From: an uncultured Coriobacteriaceae bacterium
GTDB lineage: Bacteria > Actinomycetota > Coriobacteriia > Coriobacteriales > Atopobiaceae
NCBI GenBank assembly: GCA_902791035.1
Contig: CADAUA010000015.1
Location: 1 to 64,000 of the forward strand
Direction: 5' to 3'
Length of the DNA stretch: 64,000 nt
The position numbers and the translations under genes are program-made. The notes under the pieces were generated by a model. It did no database searches, was not told the DNA's origin, and was given only the letters and a program-made list of their open reading frames with translations. Shown here piece by piece: positions 16,403 through 24,474 of this stretch (positions are counted from its first letter, which is position 1; every line of letters begins with the position of its first letter).

Positions 16403-17452
16403 CTAGGATTCCGCAGCCGGGGCCGCGGGTGCCGCGATTGCCTCCACCAGCTCGTCCGTGCCCTTGAGCTGAAGGTCCCGCCAACGGGTGCAGGCAACGC
16501 GGTGGCCGGGCGCGCACTCCTCCAGCTGCGGCCGCGCAGCCAGGCACTCCTTGGTGGCAAAGGGGCAGCGGGTAGAGAAGATGCAGCCCTGGGGTAGGTC
16601 TGTGAGGGGAGGCAGCTCGCCTTCCAGCTCCACGCGACGCTTGGCGCGGGCACGCTGGGGGTCGGGCTCCGGCACGGCGGACAGGAGCGCCTCCACGTAG
16701 GGATGCCTGGGGTGCGAGAAGAGCTCGTCGGTTGACGCCTCCTCCACGATGCGACCTAGGTACATGACCACGATGCGGGAGCACAGGTGGCGCACCACGG
16801 CCAGGTCGTGGCTGATGAAGAGGTAGGCCACATCGGTCTTGGCCTGGAGGTCGGCCAGCATGTTGAGCACCTGCGCCTGCACGGAGACGTCGAGCGCGCT
16901 CACGGCCTCGTCGCAAATGACCAGCTGCGGGTCGCAGATGAGGGCTCGGGCGATGGCTATGCGCTGACGCTGTCCCCCGCTGAGCGAGAAGGGGTAGCGG
17001 TCCAGGCAGTCCCGCTTGAGCCCCACGCTCTCCACGGCCTTGCCTGCCAGCTCGCGCCACTGGTCCTTGGGTGCCAGCCTCTGGACCTTGAGGGGCTCGG
17101 CCAGGATGTCTGCAATGGTCTTGCGGGGGTCCAACGAGGTGTAGGGGTCTTGGAAGACCATCTGGATGGTCTTGTGAACAAGGGCCTCGTCCTCCCTGCT
17201 CGCGCCCACCTCGTGGCCGTCTATGCGCACGGTGCCGCCGTCACGTTCGTAGAGGCCGCAGATGGTGCGTCCCACGGTGGTCTTGCCGCAACCGGACTCG
17301 CCCACAAGGCCCACGGACTCCCCTCGCTGCATGTAAAGCGAGAAGCCCTCCACCACGGGCACCTTCTGCTTGTGGCGGCCCACCCGCATTGGGAAGGCCT
17401 TGGCAAGGCCTGTGACCTCCAACAGCGGTGCTGCGTCGTTTGTGCTAGGCAT
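16403..17452 (-). CDS. oppF: oligopeptide ABC transporter ATPase, OppF-like
   Basis: A 349-residue ATPase with Walker A GESGCGKTT (about residue 55), Q-loop MVFQDPYTSLDP, signature LSGGQRQR, Walker B QLVICDEAVSALD and switch His in ISHD. The C-terminal extension carries the oligopeptide-transporter-specific Cys motif (CIFSTRCPFATKEC, then C), which in relatives holds an Fe-S cluster. ATG 17452 has AAGGAGG upstream and overlaps the end of oppD by eight bases, indicating translational coupling. In Walker B the usual Glu-Pro is Glu-Ala, a common OppF variant. Confidence 0.9.
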   Translation of the reverse strand: MPSTNDAAPLLEVTGLAKAFPMRVGRHKQKVPVVEGFSLYMQRGESVGLVGESGCGKTTVGRTICGLYERDGGTVRIDGHEVGASREDEALVHKTIQMVFQDPYTSLDPRKTIADILAEPLKVQRLAPKDQWRELAGKAVESVGLKRDCLDRYPFSLSGGQRQRIAIARALICDPQLVICDEAVSALDVSVQAQVLNMLADLQAKTDVAYLFISHDLAVVRHLCSRIVVMYLGRIVEEASTDELFSHPRHPYVEALLSAVPEPDPQRARAKRRVELEGELPPLTDLPQGCIFSTRCPFATKECLAARPQLEECAPGHRVACTRWRDLQLKGTDELVEAIAAPAAPAAES

Positions 17453-18560
17453 GCGGGGCCTCCTTCTGGAGCGGGCCCGCCACGGCGGGCGTCTGGAGCA
17501 GCTTGCCGGACGTGCCCCGCGCGGCGCAGAGCCAGCAGGTGCATGCGTGGTCCCCACCCAGGTCGAACTCCGGCGGCACCTGTTGGCGGCACACCTTCAT
17601 GCAGTGGGGGCAGCGGGGAGCAAAGGGGCAGCCCAGGGGCATCTTGCGAGGGTCTGGCACCATGCCCGGGATGGGGACCAGCGGCTCCTCGCGCGGGCCC
17701 TCCAGCGTGGGCATGCAGGCCAGAAGTCCCGTGGTGTAGGGGTGGGTGGTGCGATAGAAGATGTCGTCCACTGTCCCGCGCTCGACGATGCGCCCGCCGT
17801 ACATCACGATGACGCGGTCGCACAGGGTGGCGATGACCCCCATGTTGTGCGAGATGAAGACCACGGAGTTGCCCATCTGGCGCTGCAGGTCGCGCACCAG
17901 GTCAAGCACCTTGGCCTGGATGGTCACGTCCAGTGCCGTGGTAGGCTCGTCGCAGATGAGCAGGCTGGGGTTGCAACAGAGCGCTATGGCTATGATCACG
18001 CGCTGCCGCATTCCGCCGGAGAGCTCAAAGGGGTACTGGTCCATGCGCTTCTCGGGCTCGGAGAGGCCTACGCGGCGCAGGTAGTCCACCGCCACCTCGC
18101 GTGCCTCCTGGCCGTGCTTGTCCAGGTGCCTCTCTATGGTCTCCAGCATCTGGGAGCCCACGGTGTAGAGGGGGTCAAGGGCTGTCATGGGGTCCTGGAA
18201 GACCATGGAGAGGTCGCCCCCGCGCATCACCTCCATGTCGCGCTCGGGAAGCCGGGCCAGGTCCACGCCACGGTAGGCAATGGTCCCGCCCGTGGTCTCG
18301 AGGTTGGAGGGCAGAAGCCTCATGACGGCGCTCATGGTGAGGCTCTTGCCGCAGCCGGACTCGCCCACCACGCCTAGGATCTCTCCTGTGCGCACGTCAA
18401 AGCCCACGCCGTGGATCACGTCGTAGTCTCCCTTGCGGGCATGCACCGTAACGGTGAGGTCGCGCACCTGCAGGAGGGGCTGGCCTGCCTCCACCTTCTG
18501 GAGGCTCCGCACCAAGGCGGTGTCTACCTCCGCCGTGGTCTGCTTGCTGCCAAATGCCAT
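17445..18560 (-). CDS. oppD: oligopeptide ABC transporter ATPase, OppD-like
   Basis: A 371-residue ATPase. Walker A GESGCGKSLT, Q-loop MVFQDPMTALDP, signature LSGGMRQR, Walker B LLICDEPTTALD and ISHN (Asn where most have Asp after the switch His). The C-terminal oligopeptide/dipeptide extension has CPFAPRCPHCMKVC plus later Cys, the Fe-S-type motif. It starts eleven bases after oppC ends and overlaps oppF. It would form the heterodimeric motor with OppF. Confidence 0.9.
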   Translation of the reverse strand: MAFGSKQTTAEVDTALVRSLQKVEAGQPLLQVRDLTVTVHARKGDYDVIHGVGFDVRTGEILGVVGESGCGKSLTMSAVMRLLPSNLETTGGTIAYRGVDLARLPERDMEVMRGGDLSMVFQDPMTALDPLYTVGSQMLETIERHLDKHGQEAREVAVDYLRRVGLSEPEKRMDQYPFELSGGMRQRVIIAIALCCNPSLLICDEPTTALDVTIQAKVLDLVRDLQRQMGNSVVFISHNMGVIATLCDRVIVMYGGRIVERGTVDDIFYRTTHPYTTGLLACMPTLEGPREEPLVPIPGMVPDPRKMPLGCPFAPRCPHCMKVCRQQVPPEFDLGGDHACTCWLCAARGTSGKLLQTPAVAGPLQKEAPHA

Positions 18561-18571
18561 CTTCCGCCTCC

Positions 18572-19573
18572 TTAGAGCATGCGGGGGTCAAGGGCGTCCT
18601 CAAGGGCGTCGCCTATGACGAAGAGGGACCAGGTGATGAGGAATATGAGCACGGCGGGCTCGATCATCTCGTAGGGGTAGAGCATCATGTTGTCTCGTGC
18701 CGAGTTGATGAGGGTGCCCAGCGAGGCCATGGGAACGGAGACTCCCATGCCGATGAAGGAGAGGAAGGCCTCTGAGAAGATGGCGTCGCGCACCAGCTGG
18801 GTCATCTCCACGATGATGAGCGGGGAGCTGTTGGGTAGCAGGTGGCTCCATACGATGAGTGGCCCCTTGGCGCCCATGGACTGGGCTGCCATGGCGTAGC
18901 CCTCGTTCTTGAGCTGGAAGATGGAGCCACGCACGATGCGCGCGAGCCCCGTCCAGTAGAGAAGGGCAAAGGCCACCAGGATGCAGAACATGCCCGATCC
19001 CGCCTGCTTGAAGAAGCCGTCCGGCATGCCCTCAAAGAGGGAGTCGATGGGCGCCTTGAGGGAGATCGCCATGATGAGCACCACCAGCTGGGCCGGCAGC
19101 GAGTCGATTATCTCCACGATGCGCATGAGCACCAGGTCAACCTTGCCGCCGCACCAACCCGCTATGGAGCCGTAGAGGCAGCCCACGACGAGCACGGCCA
19201 CCGCGGTGATCAGGCCCACGGACATGGAGATTCGCACGCCGTACATGCAGCGCACCAGCAGGTCGCGGCCCATCTCGTCCGTGCCAAAGACGTGGGCGGC
19301 GCAGGGCGCCAGCTTCTCTTCTCCGCGAAAGACCTGGTCATACGAGGCGTCAACAAAGAGGGGCCCTACAAAGCCAAAGAGCACCACGGCCAGGAGCAGG
19401 ACCGTCGCCACCAGGGCCACCTTGTTTGACGTGTATACCGCAAGGCGGCGCTTCCAGATGGGCTCCTCCTGAGGCAGCTCCTGGGCTGCGTTGAGGTCAA
19501 AGGGCTCGGGGTCAAATGCGTGCGCGTCGAGGCCCAGGGCTTGGGCGCGGGCAGCTTGGCCTGCTTGGGTCAT
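18572..19573 (-). CDS. oppC: oligopeptide ABC transporter permease, OppC-like
   Basis: A 333-residue permease. An N-terminal cytoplasmic segment and KRRLAVYTSNKVALVATVLLL (the OppC-N region) precede about six helices. HVFGTDEMGRDLLVRCMYGVR is the family signature, and the ABC-binding EAA loop is AAQSMGAKGPLIVWSHLLPN. The ATG at 19573 follows GGGAGGCCACGCA. Gap to the oppB remnant is only 13 bases, so they were designed as one operon. Confidence 0.9.
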   Translation of the reverse strand: MTQAGQAARAQALGLDAHAFDPEPFDLNAAQELPQEEPIWKRRLAVYTSNKVALVATVLLLAVVLFGFVGPLFVDASYDQVFRGEEKLAPCAAHVFGTDEMGRDLLVRCMYGVRISMSVGLITAVAVLVVGCLYGSIAGWCGGKVDLVLMRIVEIIDSLPAQLVVLIMAISLKAPIDSLFEGMPDGFFKQAGSGMFCILVAFALLYWTGLARIVRGSIFQLKNEGYAMAAQSMGAKGPLIVWSHLLPNSSPLIIVEMTQLVRDAIFSEAFLSFIGMGVSVPMASLGTLINSARDNMMLYPYEMIEPAVLIFLITWSLFVIGDALEDALDPRML

Positions 19574-19586
19574 TGCGTGGCCTCCC

Positions 19587-20504
19587 TTACTCGTCCAGCT
19601 TGATGCGAGGGTCAATAAGGCCGTACACGATGTCCACCACCAGAAGGATCGCCACGATGAAGGTGGTGTAGAAGATGGTGGTGCCCATGATCACGGGGTA
19701 GTCGCGCTGCGAGACGCAACGCACCATGTAGGAGCCAAGGCCGGGTATGGAGAAGACCGTCTCCACCACCAGGTTACCCACCAGGATGCCCGCGGTGAGT
19801 GGCCCCAGCGTGGTCACGATGGGGATGGCGGCATTGCGGAGCGCATGCTTGAAGAGTATGTAGCGCGTGCCCATGCCCTTGGCCTTGAGGAAGCGGGTGA
19901 AGTCCTGCGAGAGCACGTCGAGCAGGGCGGCGCGGGTGATGCGGGTAAGGACCGAAGCCGGTCCCGCGCTGAGGGCCGCCACCGGCAGGATGTAGCTCTG
20001 CCAGCTCTTGAGGCCGGAGGTGGGCAATGCGTGCAGCCACATGCCAAAGGCATACAGAAGCACCACCGCCAGAAGGAAGCCGGGAAGCGACGAGAAGAGG
20101 CTGGAGAGCGTGGTGACCACGCGGTCTGCCGCCGTGCCGCGCTTGTAGGCGGCGAGGATTCCCAAGGGGATGCCCACCAGGCACGAGAACACGATGGCGA
20201 TAAGGCCCACCTGGGCGGAGACGGGGAACTTGTCCGCGATTATCTGGTTCACGGAGTAGCCCGAGCTCACGATGGAGGTTCCCAGGTCCCCATGGAGAAG
20301 GGCAGACATGTAGTCCAGGTACTACTCGCCCACAGGACGGTCCAGCCCGTACTTCTCCAGAATGAGCTGCTGGGCTTGGGCAGAGAGCTTGTCTGAGGTA
20401 AAGGGCTCGCCCGGGACCATGTTCATGAGGAAGAAGGTGAGCGTGGCCACCACGAAGATGGTGAGCACGCCAAAGGCCACGCGCTTTGCGATGTACTTGC
20501 CCAT
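19587..20504 (-). pseudogene. oppB: oligopeptide ABC transporter permease OppB, interrupted by an in-frame TAG
   Basis: Both halves are in one frame. From ATG 20504 (site GGAGGCAGG) it reads MGKYIAKRVAFGVLTIFVVA and a normal N-terminal region to DRPVGE, then a TAG at 20322-20324, then YLDYMSALLHGDLGTS and a complete permease remainder including the EAA loop. Homologues usually have Gln at the TAG position, so one C-to-T change (CAG to TAG) explains it. Total length, 306 codons, is otherwise normal. Possibilities: true nonsense mutation, sequencing error, or reinitiation at ATG 20309, which would give a permease lacking the first helix. All downstream genes remain intact. Confidence 0.85.
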
Positions 20505-20546
20505 CCTGCCTCCGGTTCCGTCCATGCGACTTGGACAAGTCGTTGA

Positions 20547-20600
20547 AAAGTAGACTAATCGTCCAAAGTGTTGAAAGTGTTTCCAACTACTAAACTCTGA
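20547..20600 (-). promoter_or_regulatory. oppB: element B: promoter-like site upstream of oppB
   Basis: On the minus strand TTCAAC (20570-20575), 17 bp, TACTTT (20547-20552), about 43 bases before the oppB ATG. The block TAGACTAATCGT-N15-TGTTTCCA (20551-20585) matches element A at 9037 with the same spacing, and an imperfect dyad TCCA-N5-TTGA occupies the -35 region. Likely bound by a common regulator, perhaps the adjacent YheO-type protein. Confidence 0.55.
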
Positions 20601-20622
20601 CTTGCAACGTGAATGCCGAGAC

Positions 20623-21324
20623 CTAGGCCGTTGGCACTGCTCCGCCTGGTCCCTCTTCCTTCTGGATGGCATTGAGGTAGTTGTAGATGGTGCTCTTGGA
20701 CACATGTAGGCGTGTCGCAAGGGCGGGAACGCTGCGCTGGTAGTCAAAGAACCCGTGGTTCTTGAGGGTGCGCACAAGGACCATGCGCTCCGAGCGGCTG
20801 AGGACCTCTGCCGGCTTGCCCATCTCGACTATGCAGAACTCCATGAGGTCCGCCTCGTCGCGCATGGGCTGGCCGTTGGGATAGATGGTCTTGTGGAGGT
20901 CGCCCGACACCGCCCCCAAGGCCTGCAGGAGCTGCACGGTGCGGTCCACCTCGGTCGCGTCCAAGGTCACGTCAAGCGAAAGAATGTAGCCCTCGCCCCG
21001 CACCAGCCAGGTGGACTCCTTGAGGCGGCGCCCATCGGGCATGCGGACCTCCTGGCAGTTGTCGTCCTCGAAGACCGTCTCTGGCAGGGTACTCGTGCCA
21101 AAGGTGGTGTCGATGCCAAAGATCGAGTAGGTGGAACCCACTGCGCGTCCGCTCACGTGGCCGTTATAGACCGCCAGTGCCCGGATGCCGTTCTCCCAGA
21201 CCTCGTGGACGATGGTCTCGCAGTTGGGGCCCACGAACTGGGCTATGCCAGCAGCAAGGCGCGACAGGAGCTCCACGGCCTCGTCCTTGGTCATATGGGT
21301 GTAGGGGATGCCCTCTCCTAGCAC
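20623..21324 (-). CDS. YheO/DauR-type transcriptional regulator (PAS-like plus HTH)
   Basis: A 233-residue protein. The N-terminal YheO-like PAS domain (about residues 15-130) starts with FVGPNCETIVHEVW; the C-terminal HTH_22-type domain reads TLKNHGFFDYQRSVPALATR then LHVSKSTIYNYLNAI, with SKSTIYNYL as recognition helix. DauR, a family member, controls D-amino-acid catabolism, so an amino-acid or peptide signal is reasonable. It follows the PatB/MalY gene by 11 bases and precedes element B and the opp operon, making it the best candidate for their regulator. An earlier ATG and an internal one (MTKDEAVE) are both possible starts. Confidence 0.85.
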   Translation of the reverse strand: MLGEGIPYTHMTKDEAVELLSRLAAGIAQFVGPNCETIVHEVWENGIRALAVYNGHVSGRAVGSTYSIFGIDTTFGTSTLPETVFEDDNCQEVRMPDGRRLKESTWLVRGEGYILSLDVTLDATEVDRTVQLLQALGAVSGDLHKTIYPNGQPMRDEADLMEFCIVEMGKPAEVLSRSERMVLVRTLKNHGFFDYQRSVPALATRLHVSKSTIYNYLNAIQKEEGPGGAVPTA

Positions 21325-21335
21325 GGCTTGGCCTC

Positions 21336-22532
21336 CTATCGGTGTGGGGCGGGTTTGGAAGCAGGGAGCGCGGCGGCGGCAGAGACGATGCGGCCCATGG
21401 CGGCCTGCGTCTGCGCGTGGATGGCGCCCAGGTTGATGCGGCTGAAGCGCTGGAGCCCCTCTCCGTACTCCGGGCCAGGCTCGACCTCCACCAGGGCGCG
21501 CTGCTCCAGGAAGGCGTTGATCTTGTCGCCGGGAAGGGGCAGGCCGTCCCAGCGCACCCAGCAGACGAAGGTGCCCTCGGTGGGAAAGACGCGCGCCAGG
21601 TGCGCGCCCTCGAGGGCCTCGGCCACGATGCGGCGGTTCTGGGCCAGGTAGGGCAGGGTGTCGCGCTGCCAGGCCAGGCCCTCTGGGGTGTAGGCCGCCA
21701 TGAGGGCGGTGCGGCCAAAGGGGTCGATGCTGCCAAAGTGGTCGGCCGTGCGGCGCTTCTCAAAGCGGTCTCGCAGGGCGGCGTCCGGCACGATGGCGTT
21801 GGCAAAGTTGAGGCCCGTGCAGCTGAAGCACTTGCCAAGGGAGGTGAGGGTGATGGCATTGGCACAGCCTGGCTCGAGCGAGGCGTAGGGTGTGGTGCGG
21901 TGGCCGTCAAAGACGTCCTCCGCAAATATCTCGTCGGAGACCACGATGGTGCCATAGCGGGCGGATAGCTCCGAGACGGCCATGAGCTCCTCGCGCGTCC
22001 ACACGCGACCGACGGGGTTGGTGGGGTTGCAGACCACCAGGAGCTTGTTGCGGGGGTTGGCCATCAGGTGCTCCAGGCCGTCCAGGTCCATGGTGTAGCG
22101 GTCGCCGTCCAGGAGCAGGGGGTTGTGCACAGTTCGCAGGCCCATGCGGGTCGCCGCCTGCTCGTAGCGGTAGTAGACGGGCGGCTGCGTGATCATGGCG
22201 TCGTCCGGTCCCAGGCACATGCGGATGCACGTGGCCACCGAGAAGATCGTGCCCATGGTGGGCACCACCCACTGGCCGTCGATGGCCCAGTCGCGTGCGT
22301 TGGCCATCCACCAGGCCACCCGCTCCCGGTAGCCGTCGATGGGCCAGTTGAAGTCGTAGCAGCCGCCCTCGGCATATGCGGCCAAGGCCTGGCGGATGCA
22401 GGGGGCCGTCTTGAAGTCGAACTCAGCACCGCCCAGGCTCGCATAGCCCGCGTCGCGGATGGGCTGGGGGGTCAGGGCGTCCTGAAGGCTTCCCGTGCCC
22501 GTGCGGTCTACTGGCTCTGCGACAAACGCCAT
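21336..22532 (-). CDS. PatB/MalY-type PLP-dependent C-S lyase / aminotransferase
   Basis: A 398-residue fold-type I PLP enzyme. Features in order: YDFNWPIDGYRERVAWWM, CNPTNPVGRVW (Asn and Pro of the cofactor site), VVSDEIFAED (Asp pairing with pyridine N), LTSLGKCFSCTGLNFA with the Schiff-base Lys, and FSRINLG with the carboxylate-binding Arg. Relatives cleave cystathionine or cysteine conjugates, releasing thiols, sulfide and pyruvate. The start MAFVAEPVDR follows an AAGGGCAGG stretch. Operon with the regulator gene downstream. A third AATCGTCCAA element lies 29 bases upstream. Substrate uncertain. Confidence 0.85.
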   Translation of the reverse strand: MAFVAEPVDRTGTGSLQDALTPQPIRDAGYASLGGAEFDFKTAPCIRQALAAYAEGGCYDFNWPIDGYRERVAWWMANARDWAIDGQWVVPTMGTIFSVATCIRMCLGPDDAMITQPPVYYRYEQAATRMGLRTVHNPLLLDGDRYTMDLDGLEHLMANPRNKLLVVCNPTNPVGRVWTREELMAVSELSARYGTIVVSDEIFAEDVFDGHRTTPYASLEPGCANAITLTSLGKCFSCTGLNFANAIVPDAALRDRFEKRRTADHFGSIDPFGRTALMAAYTPEGLAWQRDTLPYLAQNRRIVAEALEGAHLARVFPTEGTFVCWVRWDGLPLPGDKINAFLEQRALVEVEPGPEYGEGLQRFSRINLGAIHAQTQAAMGRIVSAAAALPASKPAPHR

Positions 22533-22560
22533 GGGGTGCCTGCCCTTCTTGTTTGCGATG

Positions 22561-22580
22561 AATCGTCCAACAGCTGGACA
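22561..22580. promoter_or_regulatory. element C: AATCGTCCAA dyad upstream of the PatB-like gene
   Basis: AATCGTCCAACAGCTGGACA contains the perfect dyad GTCCA-N5-TGGAC and shares AATCGTCCAA with element B. It has no obvious -10 at the corresponding place, so it may be an operator only. Confidence 0.4.
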
Positions 22581-22721
22581 CATCGTAGCGATGGGAGGCG
22601 GGAGTTGGGTTTCTGGCATGTGACGTCTTGGGGTGGGGGTAATGACGCGAGGGCGGCGGGTAGCATCTTAGGTCAATGAAGACTTGCGGCGCGGCCGGTG
22701 CGCCTTGTCATGGAGGTTCAT

Positions 22722-23009
22722 ATGTCTCAGGCCACTACCTGGTGGGCAAGCGCATTGGCACTGGTGCTTCTTCCTGTGGCGTTCGTGCTGGGCTTCTGGG
22801 CCCTCTTTGGCCGCGAGGGCGGGCTGGTGCCCACGAGCGGTAGGCACGTGGTTTGGCTGGCTGTGGCTATGGGCGCGGTGATGCTGCTCATGCTGCTGGT
22901 TGGCGTGCCCATGGGCTTCTTCGTGCTGCCGATCGTCTTTCCCTTCGTGTGGTGGGACGACGGCTCCGGCAAGGGTGGCCACGGCGACAAGGGCGGGGAG
23001 AAGCGCTAG
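22722..23009 (+). CDS. small membrane protein, unknown
   Basis: A 95-residue protein with two transmembrane helices (about residues 5-27 and 37-65) and a Gly/Lys-rich cytoplasmic tail ending GDKGGEKR. The ATG at 22722 follows TGGAGGTTCAT. No domain is recognised. It is followed by a 51-bp tandem repeat array and is convergent with the HAD phosphatase gene. Codon use matches its neighbours. Confidence 0.6.
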   Translation: MSQATTWWASALALVLLPVAFVLGFWALFGREGGLVPTSGRHVVWLAVAMGAVMLLMLLVGVPMGFFVLPIVFPFVWWDDGSGKGGHGDKGGEKR

Positions 23010-23018
23010 GCGCCGAAC

Positions 23019-23248
23019 CGGCCGTAAGCGGGAGGGCCTTCCCGCGTCGGGAAGCTCGGGACGCTTAGCCGGCCGTAAGCGGGAGGGCCTTCCCGCATCG
23101 GGAAGCTCGGGACGCTTAGCCGTCCGTAAGCGGGAGGGCCTTCCCGCGTCGGGAAGCTCGGGACGCTTAGCCGGCCGTAAGCGGGAGGTCCTTCCCGCGT
23201 CGGGAAGCTCGGGACGCTTAGCCGGCCGTAAGCGGGAGGGCCTTCCGA
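23019..23248. repeat. 51-bp tandem repeat, four full copies and one partial
   Basis: Copies start at 23019, 23070, 23121, 23172 and 23223 (cut at about 23248). Copies differ by one or two bases. Each contains GCGGGAGGGCCTTCCCGC, an imperfect palindrome, and each junction forms another (GCTTAGCCGGCCGTAAGC). 51 is a multiple of three and one frame stays open, but there is no start site or similarity to support coding. Confidence 0.9.
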
Positions 23249-23280
23249 ATCCGGCCTGACAGGACTCTTGGCGGGTCCTG

Positions 23281-23304
23281 GCTCTAGGGCCCTGGCCCTA
23301 GAGC
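23281..23304. terminator. perfect 11-bp hairpin overlapping the HAD gene end
   Basis: GCTCTAGGGCC and GGCCCTAGAGC pair around a two-base loop. The TAG stop of the minus-strand HAD gene (23298-23300) is in the right arm. No U-tract; it may act as a weak bidirectional terminator between convergent genes. Confidence 0.45.
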
Positions 23305-23948
23305 GCGCCGGCGGCGAGAAGGTCGCGCACCTCGAGCAGGCTCCCGCACGTGGCGGCGGCCCAGGCGCGGGTCTTGTCGGTCGGCGGCATCATGTCCGGT
23401 ACCATGACCGTCACGAAGCCTCCGCGATGGCCTGCCTCCACGCCGGCATAAGAGTCCTCGAGCACGAGCGCGCGTGAGGGCTCCACGCCCAGCGCCGCCG
23501 CGGCCGCAAGGAAGATATCGGGCTCGGGCTTGCTGTGGCCTATGCCCACGCCACTCACCGTGGCCTGGAAGCGGTCCGCGATCCCCGCCGTCTGCAGGTT
23601 GGACTCGATCATCTCGACGGAGCTGGACGAGGCGACTGCACGGGGCACGCCGTGGCCATCGAGCCAGTCGAGAAGCTCGACCAGGCCGGGCTTCATCCTG
23701 AGCTCCGTCTTGAGTAGCCTCGCCGTCTCCTCGTCGAGGGCGGCTGCGACCTTGTTGCCGTAGTCGATGCCACACATGCGGTTGACCGTGGCCGTCCGCA
23801 CGGCACCGTTCGTTCCGCGGCAGGCATCGGCGAGGCCCTCGGGATAGGCCAGCCCAAAGCGCGCGAGCGCCGGGTGCCAGGCCTTGCCCCAAATGGGCTC
23901 GGTGTCGAACATGAGACCGTCCATGTCGAAGATGACTGCCCTGACCAT
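23298..23948 (-). CDS. HAD-superfamily phosphatase, beta-phosphoglucomutase-like
   Basis: A 216-residue HAD subfamily IA hydrolase: motif I VIFDMDGLMFDTEP (nucleophile and acid/base Asp), motif II AVASSSSVEMIES, Lys in GHSKPEPDIF, motif IV VLEDSYAGVEAG. A helical cap sits between motifs I and II. Members dephosphorylate sugar phosphates or interconvert beta-phosphoglucose. The ATG of MVRAVIFDMDG is preferred because TTGGGAGAGAAG precedes it; a start nine codons earlier is possible. It follows the thioesterase gene on the same strand with a 43-base gap. Confidence 0.85.
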   Translation of the reverse strand: MVRAVIFDMDGLMFDTEPIWGKAWHPALARFGLAYPEGLADACRGTNGAVRTATVNRMCGIDYGNKVAAALDEETARLLKTELRMKPGLVELLDWLDGHGVPRAVASSSSVEMIESNLQTAGIADRFQATVSGVGIGHSKPEPDIFLAAAAALGVEPSRALVLEDSYAGVEAGHRGGFVTVMVPDMMPPTDKTRAWAAATCGSLLEVRDLLAAGAL

Positions 23949-23991
23949 GCGCTTCTCTCCCAAGACACTGACCAACGAGCGCCAGCAGGGC

Positions 23992-24474
23992 CTAGGGGCG
24001 CTGCCGGCGGAAGCACGTGGCCGTCATGCGGGCTACGTGCGTGCCCAACTCATCGTACACGTCGGTCGTGTAGAAGCCGAGTGCGCGGCCCGACCGGTCG
24101 GCCTCGCAGGTGGCCACGAGTCGCGTGCCGCGCGCGGCAGACAGGAACTCTATCTGGTTGCTCACGCTCACGGTGGGCGCCTGACCCACGTTGCTGGCAA
24201 CTGCCAGCGCGAAGTCCGCGAGGGTGAAGATGGCGCCGCCCATCACGCTGCCCTGCGCGTTGCGATGGAGGTCGTCGCGGAGGGGCATGCGCACCACGGC
24301 GTGGCCTGGCGTTGCATCGTCGATCACGCAGCCGGCCGCCGCCGCGAAGTGGTCTCGCGAGAAGTACGCGCGCACCTGGTCCAGCGCCGGCTGCGTGGGG
24401 TCTGACCTTTTGTCATCGTCGTCTGTCCCCACTGCCACCGGGGTCTGACCCTTTGTCACGCCCTCGCGACTCAC
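23992..24474 (-). CDS. PaaI-like hotdog thioesterase; start lies in a repeat array
   Basis: The hotdog domain spans about residues 30-160: TPGHAVVRMPLRDDLHRNAQGSV with the catalytic-region Asn-Ala-Gln-Gly, then MGGAIFTLADFALAVASN. Such enzymes hydrolyse acyl-CoA thioesters, commonly aromatic or medium chain. The frame opens with GTG 24474, whose GTGA overlaps the stop of the upstream flavoprotein gene, and the first 27 residues (VTKGQTPVAVGTD...KRSDP) are translated GTGACA repeat units. Either coupled translation really begins there and the repeat adds a tail, or the true start is an internal GTG such as the one encoding the Val of QVRAYF. Confidence 0.75.
   Translation of the reverse strand: MSREGVTKGQTPVAVGTDDDDKRSDPTQPALDQVRAYFSRDHFAAAAGCVIDDATPGHAVVRMPLRDDLHRNAQGSVMGGAIFTLADFALAVASNVGQAPTVSVSNQIEFLSAARGTRLVATCEADRSGRALGFYTTDVYDELGTHVARMTATCFRRQRP
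24394..24465. repeat. three-unit GTGACA array inside or just before the thioesterase gene
   Basis: Minus orientation: unit with core AAGGGTCA, a longer GTGGCAGTGGGGACAGAC variant, then a unit with core AAAGGTCA. The same three-unit order occurs at 3526-3599. Confidence 0.85.

Noticed and set aside
20310-20330. TAG in oppB read as pyrrolysine
   Set aside because: No pyl genes are seen, homologues have Gln at this site and peptide permeases are not pyrrolysine proteins.
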